Positions 1-6,443 of a stretch of 16,991 nucleotides of DNA are shown here, piece after piece (position 1 is the stretch's first letter; each line of letters begins with the position of its first letter). Under the pieces are notes generated by a model. That model did not search any database, was not told the DNA's origin, and saw only the letters and a list, made by a program, of their open reading frames with translations. Source of the stretch: Acidobacteriota bacterium (lineage in GTDB: Bacteria > Acidobacteriota > Terriglobia > Terriglobales > Acidobacteriaceae); contig JAJZAL010000107.1 in NCBI GenBank assembly GCA_021799405.1, positions 1 through 16,991 on the forward strand. Direction: 5' to 3'. The position numbers and the translations under genes were made by a program.

Positions 1-169
1 CAAACTTTAGGAATATTGCCCACTCCTTTGGCAGCATGGCATTTTGGGGCAACTCTGGCGCGTCTTTCTGGATATGGATATTTATCTCATGAAAGACGCC
101 TATCAAGGAATGCCCGGCAGACGGATCATGTATTACGAGTTGGCAGGGAGCGGCTAACAATAGTTTCAT
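1..169 (-). CDS. Conserved hypothetical protein, N-terminal part only (runs off left edge)
   Basis: I read this partial frame directly. ATG at 169-167 is followed by 56 codons with no stop to the window edge. It starts MKLLLAAPCQLVIHD and contains HSLIGVFHEINI and LPKEWAIF, which looks like genuine coding sequence and recalls small uncharacterised bacterial proteins with an 'SLIGVF' strand near the N-terminus. I cannot name the family firmly. The ATG overlaps the TGA of the CPCC gene in an ATGA arrangement, so translation is probably coupled and this is the third gene of the operon. There is no Shine-Dalgarno sequence in front, which fits coupling. A competing plus-strand frame at 1-171 is also open, but it has no start in view and a less protein-like sequence. 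Function unknown. Confidence 0.55.
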   Translation of the reverse strand, partial: MKLLLAAPCQLVIHDPSAGHSLIGVFHEINIHIQKDAPELPQNAMLPKEWAIFLKF

Positions 170-513
170 GAGTAGGCAAGCTTTGGTTCACGTTTCTCTG
201 TGTAAGCGAAATCGACCCGTGCGAGTGTTTCCGGCATTGTGACCGTAATCCCTTCCAGCCAGGGCATTGCGTCCATTAGTCGCGCATTGTACATCTGATT
301 CCATGGGTTCCAGTAGAGGGGAGGAGCGACGTAGTGACTATGCCATATCGCCCCAGTGTTTACCCACCTTCTGCGCAAAGAAGCATGGATCTGCCAACGG
401 GGTCGTTCTCCCGCATCGCTGTACCCGAATTCAGTTCCACAGCAAGGACAGATCGAAAAGTCTTCAGGGGCTTTTCGAAGACCGTCATAGCCACATACAG
501 GACAAGCGTACAT
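166..513 (-). CDS. Cysteine-rich CPCC zinc-ribbon-like protein, possible immunity or antitoxin partner
   Basis: The N-terminus carries two cysteine knuckles typical of the CPCC family: YACPVCGY (a CxxC) and ICPCCGTEFGY about fifteen residues later, presumably one zinc site. The rest is rich in Trp, Tyr and Pro. The family is small and of unknown biochemical role. I chose ATG at 513 (115 aa) because GAGG lies six bases upstream. An in-frame GTG at 525 would add four residues and overlap the upstream stop as GTGA. The gene follows the RelE/BECR-like gene by about 8 bp and its own stop overlaps the next ATG, so it is the middle gene of a compact operon. Order and size suggest neutralisation of the upstream product. 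That is inference from position, not from a recognised fold. Confidence 0.75.
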   Translation of the reverse strand: MYACPVCGYDGLRKAPEDFSICPCCGTEFGYSDAGERPRWQIHASLRRRWVNTGAIWHSHYVAPPLYWNPWNQMYNARLMDAMPWLEGITVTMPETLARVDFAYTEKREPKLAYS

Positions 514-521
514 TTTGATCC

Positions 522-860
522 TCACCTACATCTTGCACGAAAATATTGCATATTTGTCATAAATTCGTGCGATTTTGGAGGCCTTTCGTCTCTCCGAAGA
601 TGACCCCCGGGAACCGGCTTGAAATACGTAGCCACGTATCCCCAAGTGCTGAGCACCCCGTACTCTTCTGTGCTGCGGTCATATCTGCATATCATCCCAT
701 TATCTCTGATGCACTGAAAGAGCGGAGGAATCACAGGTTCTCTCGTCATGAAGTGGTCAGCCATCGCTTCGTATTCCTCAACTGTTCGCGCCCCAAAATC
801 GTCCCCATGATCCTCAAAATGCTGCAACAAGTCTGCTCGGTCGTTCGGATCAAAGGGCAC
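522..860 (-). CDS. RelE/BECR-like putative RNase toxin, stand-alone
   Basis: This 112-aa protein has the layout I associate with BECR-superfamily RNases (barnase/EndoU/colicin E5-D/RelE) at the C-termini of polymorphic toxins. An N-terminal helix reads LLQHFEDHGDDFGARTVEEY and is followed by an ADHF helix. A strand block then reads RDNGMICRYD and STEEYGV, and the chain closes with TYFKP. His, Arg and Tyr residues in these blocks are catalytic candidates. The start is GTG at 860 with AGGA nine bases upstream. The frame stays open upstream to a stop at 911-909 without ATG, GTG or TTG. There is no delivery, PAAR or Rhs domain and no signal peptide, so this is either a stand-alone intracellular toxin or an orphan toxin tip. 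It is the first gene of the operon with the CPCC gene. The fold assignment is by pattern only. Confidence 0.7.
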   Translation of the reverse strand: MPFDPNDRADLLQHFEDHGDDFGARTVEEYEAMADHFMTREPVIPPLFQCIRDNGMICRYDRSTEEYGVLSTWGYVATYFKPVPGGHLRRDERPPKSHEFMTNMQYFRARCR

Positions 861-907
861 AATGATCCATCCTAAAGCAACATCGCCAGTTGGATTCGCT
901 ATCTTTA

Positions 908-938
908 GTCATAGGGAAGATATAGAGAAGTCTGTCAA
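908..938 (-). promoter_or_regulatory. Candidate promoter of the toxin-like operon
   Basis: Reading the minus strand, a perfect TTGACA (938-933) is followed after 19 bases by TATGAC (913-908), which matches four of six -10 positions. The spacer is longer than the usual 17. Predicted transcription would begin near 900, leaving about 40 bases before the GTG at 860. No other promoter is apparent ahead of the three genes. Confidence 0.4.
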
Positions 939-1232
939 GTATATTATTGCCGTCACAACTTCAACATTTAAATGATTTTGGCAGATATAGAACGGCCTAT
1001 AGAGGCTAAAACTGAGTGTCTCTTGGTCCCGAAGTGGTCCCGGGAATCCTTCTGACCCTGTCTCGAAAAACTAGTTCGTGACCGCTGGCGCCCGCCGGCA
1101 TCTCCTGCCCGGTGAAACCCTACGTTACACCCATTTGGTCGAGTGCTTTTCCAGAGAATGCAAATGCGGCGGACTGGCTTTCCGCTCAACTGCGCGGGAA
1201 AACAGGCCTGGAAGTTTTTCGGTCAGCAAAAC
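939..1232. other. Non-coding stretch between operon promoter and transposase remnant
   Basis: I see no convincing gene on either strand. The short frames present have no recognisable family, and their codon use and composition look random. The right part adjoins the broken end of the IS1380-like frame. It may be the flank or a rearranged tail of that element, but I could not recognise transposase sequence in any frame. Confidence 0.4.
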
Positions 1233-1724
1233 TCAACTCAAGTGTCCGGCGTCAATGATTCTTTCCCGCCGGAACAGATTGCGGATGGTGTCGTCGGTGG
1301 GAAAGCGCTGGATGCCGGGCAGGGCGTGCAAGGCGCGATCACCGCGTACCAGACCGGCGTGAGCAAATCGTTTGGCCCCGGCCAGCACCGCGATCAAAAA
1401 CGCCGTCAGGGTTATGGTGGGCTCGATCTGGTTAGGCGAAGTGAATCGGAAGGGTATATGCTCGCGCACCTTGCCGGCGAAGCTCAGCTTTTCAAGAAAA
1501 GCCACAAACACAGCCACGCCGCCTAACGGCGTTCCCGCGCGAGAACTCTCGCGCAAGACCATGCGCCGATGGGAGAACAGCGACCTGATCTCACGCGGCA
1601 CTGAATTGTCCGCGGTCTCTGGTTTCTTCCTCTTGTTTTCTCCGGTCTTGCTTGAAACAGAAAGCGGAACTTCGGGATTCAGGTTAGATTGAGATGGATC
1701 TAAGCCCCCGCGCCTTGGTCCCAA
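1233..1724 (-). pseudogene. IS1380-family transposase, N-terminal fragment
   Basis: The translated frame contains hallmark blocks of the IS1380-type transposases common in acidobacteria: TPLGGVAVFVAFLEKL, SPNQIEPTITLTAFL, VLAGAKRFAHA and RGDRALHALPGI. The last is followed by RFPTDDTIRNLFRR. A full-length protein is about 450 residues. Here homology stops after LFRR, exactly where an FRRF motif should continue, and the frame ends about ten residues later. The catalytic DDE residues in the missing two thirds are absent, so this copy cannot transpose by itself. The nominal start is TTG at 1724; the native start may be an internal ATG (RRMVLRESS). The upstream end abuts a group II intron fragment. 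No terminal inverted repeat could be identified. Confidence 0.85.
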
Positions 1725-1922
1725 GAGCTTCGCGACCTCCGGCTCGCTCGCCCTGCACAGCAGTTCATCCTAACCGGTTCCTGTCCATCGGCCCGCAGCT
1801 TCGCTCCACGCTTCCTCCCCACACTCGGTCGCCCTCGTACTGTTGCGCTTCGCTTGGTTCGCTGTGACCTGCTTACGGCGGGACTTGCACCCGCAAGAAC
1901 GCGCCTATGCTGGGCGCATCAC
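1725..1922 (-). mobile_element. Group II intron, 5' fragment (domain I part)
   Basis: On the minus strand the sequence begins GTGAT at 1922 and goes straight into two helices typical of the 5' end of bacterial group II introns. One is GCGCC-CAGCATA-GGCGC (1917-1901). The other is GCGGG-TGCAAGT-CCCGC (1894-1878), with the familiar GGGTGCAAGTCCC block. A GA-rich, GC-rich structured stretch follows to about 1725. No reverse transcriptase frame follows; the transposase fragment begins instead, so domains II-VI and the maturase are missing. The 5' end lies one base from a terminator hairpin, as expected for group IIC insertion. The right boundary of the fragment is approximate. Confidence 0.7.
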
Positions 1923-1923
1923 G

Positions 1924-1954
1924 AAAGAGCCCGCCTCCTGGAGGCGGGCTCTTT
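1924..1954. terminator. Strong bidirectional intrinsic terminator
   Basis: A perfect inverted repeat has arms AAAGAGCCCGCCTCC (1924-1938) and its exact complement (1940-1954), separated by one base. The stem is therefore about 14 bp with a minimal loop. An A tract on one side and a T tract on the other let it work in both directions. On the minus strand it terminates the small membrane-protein gene that ends at 1988. The intron fragment starts immediately behind it. Confidence 0.85.
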
Positions 1955-1987
1955 ACTTCGCAGCTTAATCGATCGGGGAGGCGGCTC

Positions 1988-2227
1988 TTAAACACCCACG
2001 CCGAACTCGCTGGCGGCTTTTTCGCCGGCGTTTGAATAGAAGTCGTAAGGGGTGCGCCGCTTGAACCTGTACCGGCTGGTCAACTCGTATCCGACATAGA
2101 TACCGAGCGCGGCCACCGCCATTCCCGCAGAGAACCAGCCAATCACTCGCAAGGCGGTTGTCGAGCTTTCTTTTTCGCCGACGGAGGGATCTTCCCCGGG
2201 CAGAAGGGGTTCGGGTTCAGCAGACAT
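1988..2227 (-). CDS. Small single-pass membrane protein, hypothetical
   Basis: The predicted protein is about 79 aa. It has an acidic, Pro-rich N-terminus (MSAEPEPLLPGEDPS), one hydrophobic helix (about LRVIGWFSAGMAVAALGIYV) and a basic segment (RYRFKRRTPYDFY). This suggests N-outside or anchored topology with a positive flank just after the helix. I chose ATG at 2227, with AGGAG 12 bases upstream. An adjacent GTG at 2230 has better spacing (9). A longer frame from ATG 2254 has no ribosome site. The gene lies downstream of the deaminase gene on the same strand, about 90 bp away, and just ahead of the terminator, so they may be co-transcribed. No family was recognised. Confidence 0.6.
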   Translation of the reverse strand: MSAEPEPLLPGEDPSVGEKESSTTALRVIGWFSAGMAVAALGIYVGYELTSRYRFKRRTPYDFYSNAGEKAASEFGVGV

Positions 2228-2313
2228 CACGCAGGCACTCTCCTGTTTCCCCATGATACCGCAGTTTTGATTGAGCTGGCAGGCGGCTGGCGGCGTGTTT
2301 TACAAGATCTTGA

Positions 2314-3330
2314 TTACTCAGTAGATTCAATTCGGGAAAGCCAGATCGCCTGTTCCGAAGCGGGCAGGAAGCTGGCGAGGATGGAGTTGGCGGCGAGCCG
2401 GCGGAGTTCTGCGCGCGTAAAGCCCTGTTCAGTATGAGCCAGCAGGTACTCGCCCGCGAGATCGGAGCCGAAGAAGGCCGGATCGTCCGAGTTGACGGTG
2501 ACGAGCAGGCCACGATCGAAGGCGCGGCGCAGCGGGTGCTCCGTAAAGCTGGGGCAGAGGCCGGTGCGGATGTTGGAGGTCGGGTTCATCTCCAATGGAA
2601 TACTCCGCAGCTTCAGCTCTTCGATGAGCGCATCGTTCTGCAAGGCCGACAGGGCATGACCGATACGCTCGGAGCCGATGGAGAGCGCTTCCCAGATGGC
2701 CTCGGGGCCGGTGGTTTCACCGGCATGGTTGGTGAGGCGAAGACCGGCGTCGCGTGCCTCGGCGTAAAGCTCGCGATAGGGCGCGGAGCCGGTGCGGCGT
2801 TCATCGCCGCCGAGACCGATACCGATGATGGAGGGGTGCGCGGGGCGCAGCTCGGCGGCCTTGCGGAAGACGCGTCCGGCTTCTTCGACGCTGAAGTGGC
2901 GGACGGCGTCGAAGATCCAGTAGAGCGAGAGACCGAGTTCGCGCTCGGCGCGCCGGCGAGCACGCTCCAATGCTTCAAAGATAGGCTCGAAGGCGGCGGC
3001 TTCCTGTTTGCGCCAGTGGTAAATGACGCCGACGGAGACGTAAACCTCCGCGTGGACGACGCCCTGCGCGGCGAGCTGCTGCATCATGCGCCAGGCGGCG
3101 AGTTCATAGTCCGCGGGCGCCGCAAGCTGCTGGGTGACGGCCTTGAAGGCGAGCATGAAGCCGGTGAAGTCAGTGAAGTGGTAGAGGGCTTCCGCTTCGG
3201 CGAGCGTGATGGGCCGGGCATCGTGGCGCGTGCTCAGCTCGACGAGCGTGGCGGGAAGGATCGTGCCTTCAAGGTGAAGGTGCAGCTCGGCCTTGGGAAG
3301 GCGGCGAATGAAGGACTGGATCTCGGTCAC
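2314..3330 (-). CDS. Adenosine deaminase superfamily purine deaminase
   Basis: This 338-aa metal-dependent amidohydrolase shows the ADA motif set. KAELHLHLEG holds metal ligands H17 and H19. NHAGE holds H202 and the proton-transfer E205. IGHAL holds H225. VTVNSDDPAFF holds D282 and D283. Length and order match the family. The enzyme deaminates a purine nucleoside or base at the 6-amino group in the cytoplasm. Substrate is uncertain: the LPKAELHLHLEG start and NSDDPAFF motif also occur in adenine deaminases and in 6-aminodeoxyfutalosine deaminases of the futalosine menaquinone route, so adenosine is only the default. The start is GTG at 3330, with no strong Shine-Dalgarno sequence. It diverges from the EAL-HDOD gene. 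Confidence 0.9.
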   Translation of the reverse strand: MTEIQSFIRRLPKAELHLHLEGTILPATLVELSTRHDARPITLAEAEALYHFTDFTGFMLAFKAVTQQLAAPADYELAAWRMMQQLAAQGVVHAEVYVSVGVIYHWRKQEAAAFEPIFEALERARRRAERELGLSLYWIFDAVRHFSVEEAGRVFRKAAELRPAHPSIIGIGLGGDERRTGSAPYRELYAEARDAGLRLTNHAGETTGPEAIWEALSIGSERIGHALSALQNDALIEELKLRSIPLEMNPTSNIRTGLCPSFTEHPLRRAFDRGLLVTVNSDDPAFFGSDLAGEYLLAHTEQGFTRAELRRLAANSILASFLPASEQAIWLSRIESTE

Positions 3331-3344
3331 TCTTTGAGTGTAGC

Positions 3345-3399
3345 GGGAGCCGGGTTGGCAGAAGAGCTCCGAGGTGCGCAGTTACCGCATCCGGCTCCC
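3345..3399. repeat. Inverted repeat in the divergent promoter region
   Basis: A 9-bp arm GGGAGCCGG (3345-3353) has its exact complement CCGGCTCCC at 3391-3399, with a 37-base spacer, followed on the plus strand by six T at 3409-3414. It lies between the divergent deaminase and EAL-HDOD starts. It could be an operator pair or a 5' leader hairpin of the EAL-HDOD transcript. The long loop makes a true terminator less likely. Confidence 0.4.
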
Positions 3400-3509
3400 G
3401 GCTTGCTGTTTTTTAGATGCGACAAAGCTTCAGGTATGCCGGCGTGCCCTGCGATCGAGTAGTTCTCAAGTTCAACCGACGATCACCGATAAGCATTGTG
3501 GAGAAGTGC

Positions 3510-4775
3510 GTGGCCACGCAAGTCAAGCCAGTGAGATCTTCTGATTGCCCTTCGGATGAGCCGCCTGCTGAGCGGCGATATTTTGCGCGGCAACCGATCC
3601 TCGATGCGCGCCGCAGAGTCTATGCCTACGAACTCCTGTTTCGCAGCGGGCCTGAGGTGGTCTTTCGCGGCGATGGCGACCACGCGACACGCACCATGCT
3701 GGACACGACCGTTCTGTATGGCGTGGAGGAATTGACAGGCGGCCCGCCGGCTTTCGTGAATTGCACCATGGACGCGCTGACAGGGCGCCTGGTGGATGTG
3801 CTGCTGCCCGGTTCAACGGTGCTGGAGATTCTGGAGACACTGGAGCCGACGCCGGGATTGATTGCCACCTGCCGCAACCTGAAGACCCTTGGCTTCAGAA
3901 TCGCGCTCGACGATTTTGATTGGAAGCAGGGGATTGAGCCGCTGGTCGAAATTGCCGATTACATCAAGTTTGACTTTCTGCAACACGACCGCACCGCGCG
4001 CCAGGCATTGCTGGATCGGCTAAGCCGCTATTCGCACACGCTTCTTGCGGAGAAGATCGAGACTCAGGGGGAATACGAAGCGGCATCGGCCGAGGGTTTC
4101 ACGTTGTTCCAAGGGTACTATTTCTGCCGTCCGGCGCTGCTGGAAGCGCGCCAGATTCCGGGCAACAAAATCATGCAGCTTGAGATTCTGCGGGAAGTGC
4201 ACAAGGACCCGATGGATCTGCACAAGGTCAGCCAGTTGGTCAGGCGCGACGCCGCCATTACCTATCGGCTGCTGCGGCTGGTGAATTCGCCGGCCTGCGC
4301 CATACGCCAGGAGGTGCGCTCGGTTGAGCTGGCGATGATTGCGATCGGAGAGCAGGCATTCCGGCGCATTGCCACGCTGTCGATTGCCAGCGCGCTCAAC
4401 TCCGATCAGCCTGCAGAGATTCTGCTCATGGCGTTGGCGCGGGCGCGCTTCTGCGAGCTTGCCGCCGGGCGCTGCCGGCTTGATCCGACAGAGCAATACC
4501 TGCTCGGGCTGCTCAGCCTGCTCCCGGCAATGCTTCGCGTTCCCATGCAGGACGCGTTATCGGCCCTGCCGCTGCGCCGGGAGATTCGCGAGGCCCTGAC
4601 CGGGGTGCATAACAAAGAGCGCAGCCTGCTTGACTGGATCGAGGCGGCGGAATGCGGAGACTGGCCGCGATGCGATGCCGTTGCGCAATCGAAAACGCTG
4701 CACGAGAAGGAATTACAGCATTGCGCCGCGGAGGCAAGGATCTGGGCCGACCGCACGCTTCGCTCAGCGCAATGA
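3510..4775 (+). CDS. EAL-HDOD signalling protein (YuxH-like), EAL domain degenerate
   Basis: This two-domain cytoplasmic protein has an EAL-like domain at about residues 22-212 and an HDOD domain at about 216-400. The EAL part shows RQPILDARRRVYAYELLFR, VLEILETLEP, ALDDFD, IKFDF and AEKIET, the pattern of EAL-HDOD proteins rather than active phosphodiesterases. The EAL signature itself is replaced by ELLF, so c-di-GMP hydrolysis is unlikely and binding or scaffolding is more plausible. The HDOD block reads LVRRDAAITYRLLRLVNS and SVELAMIAIGEQAFRR. HDOD proteins lack HD-GYP catalysis and act in signalling, such as motility or stress. I chose GTG at 3510 (421 aa) because GGAG sits six bases upstream. 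An ATG at 3417 would add 31 residues but has no ribosome site. Confidence 0.88.
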   Translation: MATQVKPVRSSDCPSDEPPAERRYFARQPILDARRRVYAYELLFRSGPEVVFRGDGDHATRTMLDTTVLYGVEELTGGPPAFVNCTMDALTGRLVDVLLPGSTVLEILETLEPTPGLIATCRNLKTLGFRIALDDFDWKQGIEPLVEIADYIKFDFLQHDRTARQALLDRLSRYSHTLLAEKIETQGEYEAASAEGFTLFQGYYFCRPALLEARQIPGNKIMQLEILREVHKDPMDLHKVSQLVRRDAAITYRLLRLVNSPACAIRQEVRSVELAMIAIGEQAFRRIATLSIASALNSDQPAEILLMALARARFCELAAGRCRLDPTEQYLLGLLSLLPAMLRVPMQDALSALPLRREIREALTGVHNKERSLLDWIEAAECGDWPRCDAVAQSKTLHEKELQHCAAEARIWADRTLRSAQ

Positions 4776-4917
4776 GCCAGTTGCGCGGCGGACTACTGTA
4801 GAGATGCCCGAGCGAGGCAACGTCGCAACTTTGTTCGTCCCTCGGTAACTCATGGACCCCCTATCCTTACCAGGGTGCAACGGAAAAAGGCGAAAATCAA
4901 CCACCTCTCAACCGGTT

Positions 4918-5622
4918 TCATTCAATCTTGTCGCGCTTTTCAAGGTTGTGTTTGCCGCACAGGATCTGGATGTTCTCTGGCGCCTTCGAGGAACCACCTT
5001 TCGAATACGGAATGATGTGATCGAAATGTAGGCCTACTTTCGCTCCACACTTTCGGCAGCTCCCCTGGTCCCGCTTCCACACAGCCAGCTTCACCCAGCT
5101 TGGAATGATTCGGTCATCATCTTCCTGTAGGGTGGAGTTATTCGCCGGAAAATGCCGGGCGGTATGGATTAATCTGAGCTTGAACTTAACGACCCTTCTG
5201 CCGGTCGAATCATCCATCCAGCAATCCACTAGCTCGAATACTCCGTTGTACACCCAGATGCCATTGCGAATCTTTTCGAAGACTCGGACTCTTTCCGGCG
5301 GCTCTCCGAATTCTTTGTGCCTCCTTGCGGATTCGGCGAAGAGACCATTCTGTGTAAGAGAGCCGCCGGGATTCAGCATCGGCTGGTCAACTTTCTTAGG
5401 ATCAGGGCACTCCTCGGTTCGTGCGCAGTCGTGGCCTTCGTAAATCAATATGCCGCCTTCTTCGTCAACCTGGTCATCATACGGAGCGCCGGGGCGCCGA
5501 CTCATTAAGAGTATCGACTCGCCCCGAAGTTGATAGTTCATCCCCCGCTGCAGATTAACTCCGACGGCCGAGCACATTTCGATATATGAAATTACGTCAC
5601 CCTGGCTGAACCCCTCAGGCAT
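4918..5622 (-). CDS. SRA(YDG)-HNH modification-dependent endonuclease
   Basis: The 234-aa protein has an N-terminal SRA/YDG domain (about 1-155) with GVNLQRGMNY, LLMSRRPGAPYDDQ, ILIYEGHD, KKVDQPM, LTQNGLF and RVRVFEKIRNGIWVYNGVF. This fold flips and reads modified cytosine. The C-terminal HNH domain (about 178-234) shows C189-x2-C192, HFDH (H199, H202), N217 and C222-x2-H225, a beta-beta-alpha-metal nuclease with a zinc knuckle. The combination is that of type IV-like restriction enzymes cutting DNA with modified bases, so the expected role is defence against modified phage or methylated foreign DNA. No methyltransferase or other restriction gene is adjacent. The DNA looks less GC-rich than the neighbouring core genes, suggesting transfer. 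The start ATG has almost no leader. Confidence 0.88.
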   Translation of the reverse strand: MPEGFSQGDVISYIEMCSAVGVNLQRGMNYQLRGESILLMSRRPGAPYDDQVDEEGGILIYEGHDCARTEECPDPKKVDQPMLNPGGSLTQNGLFAESARRHKEFGEPPERVRVFEKIRNGIWVYNGVFELVDCWMDDSTGRRVVKFKLRLIHTARHFPANNSTLQEDDDRIIPSWVKLAVWKRDQGSCRKCGAKVGLHFDHIIPYSKGGSSKAPENIQILCGKHNLEKRDKIE

Positions 5623-5631
5623 AGCGGATTC

Positions 5632-5637
5632 ATTATA
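5632..5637 (-). promoter_or_regulatory. Consensus -10 box for the SRA-HNH gene
   Basis: A perfect TATAAT lies on the minus strand only nine bases before the ATG at 5622. Transcription would start at about 5625, giving a leaderless or near-leaderless mRNA; no Shine-Dalgarno sequence is present. The sequence 17 bases upstream (TCTTCC) is a poor -35 box, so activation or an extended context may be needed. The motif is short and could be chance. Confidence 0.4.
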
Positions 5638-5661
5638 CGCGTCGTTCAGAGGCAGGAAGAT

Positions 5662-5707
5662 GCGCTAAATGGCTGGAACCGCACGCGCTAAACATCTGGA
5701 GCCGTAC
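5662..5707. repeat. Two-copy imperfect 23-bp tandem repeat upstream of the SRA-HNH promoter
   Basis: The units at 5662-5684 and 5685-5707 both begin GCGCTAAA and share CTGGA and CCG blocks at the same spacing, with about 18 of 23 bases identical by eye. They lie immediately upstream of the -35 position of the SRA-HNH gene, where a regulator could bind side by side on nearly two helical turns. It may also be a trace of local duplication. Confidence 0.4.
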
Positions 5708-5787
5708 GATTGAAGCGAGCTATCTGCCCTTGCAGGCCCCGATCGTCTGCCGGTAAACTCGGCGCGCGCTGGCGGCCAGAGCGTCGG

Positions 5788-6429
5788 TCAACGTCCGGCG
5801 GGGCTCAGCGGCGCCAGGTGCTTGGTGTTCTGGTAGGTGTAGGTAATGCGATGGATGACGGTGATCGTGGAGAGCACGGCCAGCACCCACAGTACCGGCG
5901 CCATCACTCCCCAGCGGTTGAAGAGCGCGCCCAGAATGATGAGCACGATGCGCTCCGGCCGCTCCATGAAGCCCACTTTGCATTGCCCGATCAGCGCCTC
6001 GGCGCGAGCGCGCGTATAGCTGACCATGAGCGATGTGACCATGACGAAGGCGACCAGCACCACGTATCTGAACCGGTTGATGCGCCCGTAGTAGACCAGC
6101 AGGCCGAAGAACAGCACCACGTCGGAGTAGCGGTCGATCACCGAATCGAAGAAGGCCCCGAAGACCGTCACCTGGTTGTTGCGCCGCGCCACGCGCCCGT
6201 CGACCATGTCGAAAATGCCGGCGCCGATGATCACCAGACCGGCGTAAAGAAACATCCGGACGCCGTTATAGGCGTTGGCGTGGCCGAAGAGAAAGGCCGC
6301 GGCAATGTTGATGATCAACCCAATGAACGTAAGGACATTGGGGGAGATGCGAGTAAGGGCTAATCCGTATACGATGCGGTCGAGAAGCCAGCCGCATGCG
6401 CGGCCAAAAGCACTGGTCCAGGTGGTCAT
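5788..6429 (-). CDS. CDP-alcohol phosphatidyltransferase
   Basis: This 213-aa integral membrane enzyme has the complete CDP-alcohol phosphotransferase signature D-x2-D-G-x2-A-R-x8-G-x3-D-x3-D: D74, D77, G78, A81, R82, G91, D95 and D99. Several hydrophobic helices surround it (about 32-50, 58-73, 102-116, 123-137, 160-190). The family joins a CDP-linked lipid to an alcohol head group with release of CMP, using divalent metal bound by these Asp residues, in the inner membrane. The alcohol (glycerol phosphate, inositol phosphate or other) cannot be read from sequence here. The ATG has AGGA eight bases upstream and lies 14 bp after greA, so the two genes form an operon. About 165 bp separate its stop from the SRA-HNH start. 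Confidence 0.9.
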   Translation of the reverse strand: MTTWTSAFGRACGWLLDRIVYGLALTRISPNVLTFIGLIINIAAAFLFGHANAYNGVRMFLYAGLVIIGAGIFDMVDGRVARRNNQVTVFGAFFDSVIDRYSDVVLFFGLLVYYGRINRFRYVVLVAFVMVTSLMVSYTRARAEALIGQCKVGFMERPERIVLIILGALFNRWGVMAPVLWVLAVLSTITVIHRITYTYQNTKHLAPLSPAGR

Positions 6430-6443
6430 GCCGATCTTCCTTG

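Noticed and set aside
1..171. Plus-strand open frame of 56 codons from the left edge to TGA at 169-171
   Set aside because: The minus-strand frame over the same bases starts with an ATGA overlap and reads more like a conserved protein; both cannot easily be real over this length.
968..1189. 73-aa minus-strand frame, rich in Arg and Ser
   Set aside because: No family resemblance, no ribosome site, composition typical of chance; I could not read it as the missing transposase part or an integrase.
2434..3462. 342-aa plus-strand frame antisense to the deaminase gene
   Set aside because: It is a shadow of the GC-rich deaminase gene, which has all its catalytic motifs on the other strand; the antisense product is Gly/Ala/Glu-biased with no domain.
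5710..6363. 217-aa plus-strand frame antisense to the phosphatidyltransferase
   Set aside because: The His/Asp/Glu-rich low-complexity product mirrors the membrane-protein codons on the opposite strand; the minus frame carries the full enzyme signature.
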